From: SLAN01 sp964565375
GTDB taxonomy: Bacteria; Spirochaetota; Spirochaetia; DSM-27196; SKKC01
Reading direction: 5' to 3'
Length of the DNA: 16,704 nucleotides
Assembly (NCBI GenBank): GCA_964565375.1
Contig: CAZMEV010000069.1
Span: 1 to 16,704 of the forward strand
Part shown: positions 12,961 through 16,704 of the stretch, piece by piece
Position numbering within the stretch: position 1 is the stretch's first letter
Layout: each line of letters opens with the position of its first letter
Made by a program: the position numbers and the translations under genes
The notes under the pieces: generated by a model
The model's input: only the letters and a program-made list of their open reading frames with translations
Database searches by the model: none
What the model was told of the DNA's origin: nothing

Positions 12961-13971
12961 TTACGACCGACTTCGCTGCCAGTTCCCGCTCGCGTCGTAT
13001 GGATAGCTCACCGCCATTGTGCTTGCGCGCCCGAGCCGTTCAAGCTGCTCCCGCTCCAGTCGCCATCCGGCTGCGTCGAGGTTGTCGGTAAGCTGGCTCA
13101 TATTTCGCGCGCCGATAATCGGTGCGGTAACCACCGGATTGCACAGCAGCCAGTTAATCGCCACCTGCGCCGGAGTGCGGCCAGTCTGGCCTGCAACCTC
13201 GTGAAGCGCGTCGATTACTTCCCAGGTGAACTCGTTGTTATAGGCCGACCACGACTCGGCCCAACCTTCCTGCTCCGCGATTTCAATCCTGGTTCCGGCC
13301 GGCGGTTCACTCATTCCCCGTTTGAACTTTCCGCTGAGCCAGCCGCCGCGAAGCGGACTCCAGGGAATTACTCCGAGCCCCTCGTGCTCGCACACATCGA
13401 GCACCTCGTACTCGGTCGCACGGCTGAGCAGGTTGTACTGCGGCTGCAGACACACGAAGCGCTCAAGGCCCATGGCATCCGACAGGTCGAGCGCCTTCTG
13501 CAGCTGCCAGCCTTTGAAGTTACTCGCGCCGATATAACGGACTTTCCCCTGGCGTACGAGATCATCGAGCGCACCGAGTGTCTGGTCGAGCGGCGTAAGC
13601 GGATCCCAGGCATGCACCTGATAGAGGTCGATGTAGTCGGTTCCGAGCCTGCGCAGGCTCGCCTCCACTCCGTCCATAATATGTTTTCTGCTGAGGCCGA
13701 TATCGTTCGGCCCGTCTCCCATCGGAAAACGCACCTTTGTCGCGACAATGTAGTCCTCGCGACGCTTGCCGGTAAGCCATCGACCTACAATCTCTTCCGA
13801 CGTCCCCAGCGAGTACACGTCGGCAGTATCTATGAAGTTTCCTCCGGCCTCCACGAACGCATCGAGCACGTTCCGACTTTCTTTCTCCGTGGCCTCACGC
13901 CCGAAGGTCATTGTCCCGAGACACAGCTCAGAGACTTTCACACCCGTATTTCCGAGAAGATTAAGTTCCAT
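12961..13971 (-). CDS. Cytoplasmic aldo/keto reductase, Tas-like (fourth AKR)
   Basis: 336 aa with a complete AKR tetrad: Asp48 (NFIDTADVY), Tyr53, Lys79 (VATKVRF) and His120 (YQVHAWD). The C-terminal NADP-binding elements are visible (PWSPLRGGWLSGKF; APIIGARNMSQL). The sequence around GLSRKHIMDGVEASLRRLGTDYIDLY is typical of AKRs that reduce aldehydes or ketones with NADPH. No signal peptide is present, unlike the two Tat-linked paralogues. There is no Shine-Dalgarno before ATG 13971. A possible TTGACC box about 39 nt upstream of the ATG raises the option of its own promoter with a very short leader. It follows the DUF4097-like gene by 72 bp on the same strand and precedes the rnf promoter. 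Substrate unknown. Confidence 0.92.
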   Translation of the reverse strand: MELNLLGNTGVKVSELCLGTMTFGREATEKESRNVLDAFVEAGGNFIDTADVYSLGTSEEIVGRWLTGKRREDYIVATKVRFPMGDGPNDIGLSRKHIMDGVEASLRRLGTDYIDLYQVHAWDPLTPLDQTLGALDDLVRQGKVRYIGASNFKGWQLQKALDLSDAMGLERFVCLQPQYNLLSRATEYEVLDVCEHEGLGVIPWSPLRGGWLSGKFKRGMSEPPAGTRIEIAEQEGWAESWSAYNNEFTWEVIDALHEVAGQTGRTPAQVAINWLLCNPVVTAPIIGARNMSQLTDNLDAAGWRLEREQLERLGRASTMAVSYPYDASGNWQRSRS

Positions 13972-14043
13972 AACGAAAGGCTACACCACTCTCAGCAGGG
14001 GTCAAGCCAGGAAATCCCCTTATCGGGTAACACTTTCACGAAA

Positions 14044-14916
14044 CTAGTCGATCGCGAGTTCTATATTGCCACCGGTACTGCTTATGTAGACCTCGCCGAA
14101 CCCGCCCCCGACCCGATAGGCCAGTCGCGCACGTTCCTCTACCGCCCCGAACCCCGCGCCTTCGGCCTGATCCGGCGACGGACTCACCTCCGCGCCCCGC
14201 CTCGGCATATGAATCCATGCCGCCGACCGCCCACCGAGGGTAAGCCGGGTTGTTCCGGATGTATTTCTGAGGTCGATGTTTCCACGCCTGAACCGATCCA
14301 CAGACAGGTCGATATCGCCTCCGGTACTGCGCAGTTTCACCGCACCTGCACCCCCGGCCGTAACCGAAATCGCCCCATCCGCGCTGCGCGCGCGCACGTT
14401 GTGCAGCGTATCCGCCGCAATGGCTATCCCGCCGGACGTGGTATACACATCGACCTCACGACTCCCGCCATATTCCAGATCGATGTCCCCACGCCTGCCC
14501 TTCACGCTCACCCTTCCTTCGAGCCCGCTCATGCTGACATCCGCGTTACCGGATTCAAGATGCAGATGAGTTCGCGCCGGCAGCGTAACCGTGAGATCCG
14601 AGCTCGGGGTTCCCGGCCGGTCGCGCCGTCGCACCGTGATACGGTAACCGCCGCGAGCAGCCTCTACGTCTATATAGCCGTCGTTACCCGTAACCTCACC
14701 TTCGACACGAAGCTCATCCGTATCACTTCCCACAATGGTAAGCTCGCCGTCGAATACGCGAATATCCACCGCATGCACCCGCCTCGCATCGCGAACCTCC
14801 GAAAGCGTATCGGCGGAAAGCGAAACAGCCATCCCGAGAATAAAACAGGTGGTGAACGCAAGCCACTTCCGGGTACCACCCGCACCCGCCGGCAGAAGAA
14901 CGTTGGAACGCACCAT
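14044..14916 (-). CDS. Secreted DUF4097-like beta-repeat protein
   Basis: 290 aa from ATG 14916. It begins with a basic n-region, a hydrophobic core (WLAFTTCFILGMAVSLSA) and a plausible signal-peptidase site after LSA, about residue 35. The mature part is a ladder of short strands with repeated glycine turns: GELTIVGS, GNADVSMSGLEGRVSVKGRRGDIDLE, TTSGGIAIAA, STGGDIDLSV, NTSGTTRLTL and STGGNIELAI. This is the pattern of DUF4097 'putative adhesin' beta-helix-like domains. Molecular function is unknown. A GTG at 14955 would extend it by 13 residues but gives a poorer signal peptide. A TACAAT box (14927-14932) only 10 nt before ATG 14916 suggests a very short or leaderless mRNA. It is transcribed towards the fourth AKR. 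Confidence 0.8.
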   Translation of the reverse strand: MVRSNVLLPAGAGGTRKWLAFTTCFILGMAVSLSADTLSEVRDARRVHAVDIRVFDGELTIVGSDTDELRVEGEVTGNDGYIDVEAARGGYRITVRRRDRPGTPSSDLTVTLPARTHLHLESGNADVSMSGLEGRVSVKGRRGDIDLEYGGSREVDVYTTSGGIAIAADTLHNVRARSADGAISVTAGGAGAVKLRSTGGDIDLSVDRFRRGNIDLRNTSGTTRLTLGGRSAAWIHMPRRGAEVSPSPDQAEGAGFGAVEERARLAYRVGGGFGEVYISSTGGNIELAID

Positions 14917-14967
14917 TACACCGTAAATTGTATCGCTTTCGGACAGATGTGCCACCGCGAACGCAGC

Positions 14968-15294
14968 AAGCTCCGCCCACGCGCATTCCTATGCGCTCCC
15001 GGGAAGCTTTCAATTGCCAATTAAAAGCAGACAGCTTCCCCACGCGCATTCCTATGCGCTCCCGCGGAGCTTTCGATTACAAATCGAGAGCCCCAAGCTC
15101 CGCCACGCGCATTCCTATGCGTTGTACGGCGGTGGCATGGGGAAACCANNNNNNNNNNNNNNNNNNNNNNNNNNNNNNNNNNNNNNNNNNNNNNNNNNNN
15201 NNNNNNNNNNNNNNNNNNNNNNNNNNNNNNNNNNNNNNNNNNNNNNNNCCACGCGCATTCCTATGCGTTGTACGGCGGTGGCATGGGGAAACCA
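14968..15294. repeat. 63-bp palindromic repeat family with assembly gap
   Basis: The core CACGCGCATTCCTATGCG starts at 14978, 15041, 15104 and 15250. The first three are spaced exactly 63 bp. The core contains GCGCAT-TCCT-ATGCGC, a perfect 6-bp foldback (last base T in later copies). Flanks form larger stems: GGGAAGCT / AGCTTCCC around 15001-15040 and GCGGAGCT / AGCTCCGC around 15064-15103, the latter enclosing CGATT-ACA-AATCG. The 46 bp at 15103-15148 and 15249-15294 are identical and flank the gap. No gene is visible in 14956-15415; this block looks like a REP-like or tandem intergenic repeat. Confidence 0.85.
15149..15248. other. Assembly gap (100 N) between identical 46-bp repeats
   Basis: Exactly 100 N, flanked by identical 46-bp sequences, so the missing part probably contains further repeat copies of unknown number. 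Confidence 0.97.
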
Positions 15295-15300
15295 TCGACC

Positions 15301-15335
15301 TATAAAAAGAAAAAAAATCCCCGCCGGGCGGGGAA
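15301..15335 (-). terminator. Intrinsic terminator facing left
   Basis: TCCCCG / CGGGGA (15318-15323 and 15329-15334, loop of 5) is followed on the minus strand by T8-C-T5 (complement of the A-runs at 15303-15317). This is the clearest Rho-independent terminator in the window, but it points left, away from the flavodiiron gene, and no minus-strand gene is seen to its right. Confidence 0.75.
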
Positions 15336-15377
15336 CACGATCTTGCGTAACGGATAATGGACGGAATACCATAAAAA

Positions 15378-15401
15378 TTATCGATAAACAAAGAGTATAA
15401 T
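15378..15401 (+). promoter_or_regulatory. Flavodiiron gene promoter with TATCGATA palindrome
   Basis: TATAAT (15396-15401) is a perfect -10 box 14 bp before the ATG at 15416. No -35 consensus is found at 16-18 bp. Instead the 10-bp palindrome TTATCGATAA (15378-15387) ends 8 bp upstream of the -10 box, so binding there would overlap RNA polymerase. Its core equals that of the rnf operator. With the start about 7 nt past the -10 box, the leader would be very short. Confidence 0.55.
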
Positions 15402-15415
15402 CCGGAGGAAACTCT

Positions 15416-16660
15416 ATGCGAACGACCGAAGTGACCGACGGCGTGTTTCGCCTGTCGGCAAACGTCTCCAACATTCTGTTCGAGGGCATGTGGCAGATCC
15501 CGAACGGGGTGGCAATGAACTCTTACCTTGTAAAGGGCGACAAGGCGGCGCTCATTGACGGGGTATGTGACTGGGACGGCGTGCCCGAAACGCTGTACGA
15601 ACAACTCGACCAGATGAACGTGAAACTCGAGGACATCGAGTACGTTATCGTAAACCACATGGAGCCGGACCACTCCGGGTGGCTTCGCTCGTTCCGTGAG
15701 CTTCGTGGAAGTGGCTATACCATTATCTGTACGGAAAAGGCAAAAGCCCTTCTCGAGGCCTTCTATGACATTACCGAGGACATACAGACGGTAAAATCCG
15801 GCGATACGCTCGACCTCGGAAACGGTCGTGTGCTCGCGTTCGAGGAGATTCCGAACGTGCACTGGCCCGAGACAATGGCTACCTATGACACCAAGTCGCA
15901 TACGCTTTTCCCATGCGACGCGTTCGGAAGCTTCGGTGCGGTCAGCGATGACGCTCCTTACGACGATACGCTCACCGAGGAGCACATTGAGTTCTTTGAG
16001 CGCGAAATGGAGCGCTACTATGCGAATATTGTTGCCGCGTTCTGCAAGCCGGTCCAGAAGGCGATCGAAAAGCTCGGACCGCTCGACATCAAGATTATTG
16101 CTCCCGGCCACGGCATCGTGTGGCGCAAAGATCCGGGGCGAGTCGTTCGCTCATATGTGCGCCTTGCAGGGTATGCCAAAGGGCCTGCACGGCCGGAGGT
16201 CACGGTGCTGTGGGGAAGCATGTACGGCATGACCGAGCAGGCTGTCGGCCCCGCCGTGGACGCCATAGAAAAGGCAGGAGTTCCCACCAGAGTGCACCGG
16301 GTACCGGAAACCGACATGAGCTTCGTGCTCGACAGCGTCTTCCAGAGCTCCGGCGTTATGCTCGCCATGCCGACCTACGAGTACAAAATGTTCCCGCCCA
16401 TGGCTGCGGTGCTCGACGAAATCGGCAAGAAACGCATGATTAACCGCAAGGCGTTCCGCTTCGGCTCGTATGGTTGGTCCGGTGGCGCACAGAAGGAACT
16501 CATGGAGATGCACGACCGGCTCAAGATGCACTGGGACTGGGTCGAGCCGGTTGAGTTCAAGGGCCGCCCCACCGACGAGGACATTGCCCTGATACAGGAG
16601 CGAGCCCGCGAGCTCGCTCACAACGTCAAGGCATGGGCCCTCCAGGATAAGCCCGCCTGA
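15416..16660 (+). CDS. fprA: Flavodiiron protein, A-type (FprA / ROO-like)
   Basis: 414 aa, soluble cytoplasmic enzyme that reduces O2 to water and/or NO to N2O. Residues 1-250 are the metallo-beta-lactamase-like diiron domain with its full ligand set: NHMEPDHSG (about 80-88; His, Glu, Asp, His), HWPETM (His147), PCDAFGSF (Asp166) and APGHGIVW (His227). Residues 260-405 are a flavodoxin domain (VTVLWGSMYGMTEQAVGPAVDAIEKAG; later SYGWSGGAQKEL) that binds FMN. No extra rubredoxin or flavin-reductase domain follows, so it is the two-domain class A and needs an external electron donor. GGAGG at 15404-15408, 7 nt from ATG 15416, is a strong ribosome-binding site. It has its own promoter. The shared operator core with rnf suggests joint redox or oxygen control. 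REP-like repeats lie on both sides. Confidence 0.96.
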   Translation: MRTTEVTDGVFRLSANVSNILFEGMWQIPNGVAMNSYLVKGDKAALIDGVCDWDGVPETLYEQLDQMNVKLEDIEYVIVNHMEPDHSGWLRSFRELRGSGYTIICTEKAKALLEAFYDITEDIQTVKSGDTLDLGNGRVLAFEEIPNVHWPETMATYDTKSHTLFPCDAFGSFGAVSDDAPYDDTLTEEHIEFFEREMERYYANIVAAFCKPVQKAIEKLGPLDIKIIAPGHGIVWRKDPGRVVRSYVRLAGYAKGPARPEVTVLWGSMYGMTEQAVGPAVDAIEKAGVPTRVHRVPETDMSFVLDSVFQSSGVMLAMPTYEYKMFPPMAAVLDEIGKKRMINRKAFRFGSYGWSGGAQKELMEMHDRLKMHWDWVEPVEFKGRPTDEDIALIQERARELAHNVKAWALQDKPA

Positions 16661-16678
16661 CCCCACACAACTCGCCCC

Positions 16679-16702
16679 TATGCGCGTTCTTATGCGCGTT
16701 CT
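16679..16702. repeat. 12-bp tandem repeat related to the 63-bp family
   Basis: TATGCGCGTTCT occurs twice in tandem (16679-16690, 16691-16702) just after the flavodiiron stop and runs into the window edge. ATGCGCGTTCTTATGCGCG matches the core ACGCGCATTCCTATGCGCT at 15 of 19 positions, so this looks like a diverged copy or the start of another array. Confidence 0.7.
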
Positions 16703-16704
16703 TA

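Noticed and set aside
12871..15024. A 717-codon open frame on the plus strand
   Set aside because: It runs antisense across the well-supported AKR and DUF4097-like genes and shows no recognisable domain. Long antisense open frames are expected opposite GC-rich genes.
14968..15294. CRISPR-like look: palindromic cores at regular 63-bp spacing
   Set aside because: The intervening segments are themselves related (about half identical), only a few units exist, and no cas gene is present. A tandem or REP-like repeat is the better reading.
15077..16111. A 344-codon minus-strand open frame opposite the flavodiiron gene, through the gap
   Set aside because: It is a shadow of the flavodiiron gene, includes 100 N and has no family resemblance.
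1..16704. tRNA, rRNA or known riboswitch
   Set aside because: No cloverleaf-like T-loop/anticodon arrangement or recognisable riboswitch core was found in the intergenic stretches.

Overview
The window is a gene-dense, GC-rich stretch of bacterial chromosome from an organism with anaerobe-type redox chemistry: an Rnf-family membrane redox complex, an A-type flavodiiron protein and four aldo/keto reductases. I infer an obligate or facultative anaerobe. The very acidic periplasmic RnfG (Asp/Glu-rich) would fit a saline habitat. Gene content is compatible with a free-living Spirochaetota relative, but nothing in the window proves the phylum. Two runs of exactly 100 N (6784-6883 and 15149-15248) are scaffold gaps, and both sit inside repeats.

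Layout. (1) 2-859, minus: the N-terminal half of the ABC-F translation factor EttA, cut by the window edge. (2) 932-3232, plus: a Tat-signal aldo/keto reductase, then tatC, a tatB-like gene and tatA, ending at a GC hairpin. (3) 12718 down to 3310, minus: one long co-oriented block. It runs rnfD-rnfG-rnfE-rnfA-rnfC, a Gfo/Idh/MocA oxidoreductase, a gamma-glutamylcyclotransferase-like gene interrupted by an in-frame repeat array and gap, a GAF sensor with a degenerate kinase module, a Kv-beta-type aldo/keto reductase, and a second Tat-signal aldo/keto reductase convergent with tatA. (4) 14916 down to 12961, minus: a secreted DUF4097-like protein and a fourth aldo/keto reductase. (5) 14956-15415: a gene-free region with a 63-bp repeat family, a gap and a leftward intrinsic terminator. 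(6) 15416-16660, plus: a flavodiiron protein, followed at the window edge by more of the same repeat family.

The strongest observation is the Rnf locus. It has no rnfB in the window. RnfA and RnfE both lack the conserved cysteines that hold the intramembrane [2Fe-2S] cluster in canonical Rnf/Nqr. RnfG carries two tandem FMN-binding domains, each with its own SGAT flavinylation motif. RnfC keeps both [4Fe-4S] motifs and RnfD keeps a flavinylation-type Thr. This suggests a remodelled complex that could pass electrons RnfC -> RnfD -> di-flavin RnfG towards an extracytoplasmic acceptor, rather than using the ferredoxin/RnfB/RnfA-RnfE route. That is inference. The rnf promoter has a readable -35/-10 pair and a 22-bp perfect palindrome in the 5' leader. 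Its TATCGATA core recurs as TTATCGATAA just upstream of the -10 box of the flavodiiron gene, suggesting shared redox control.

The second theme is export. A tatC-tatB-tatA operon is bracketed by two twin-arginine aldo/keto reductases ending in the same FFKHHW tail, so the Tat system and two of its probable folded, cofactor-loaded substrates are encoded together.
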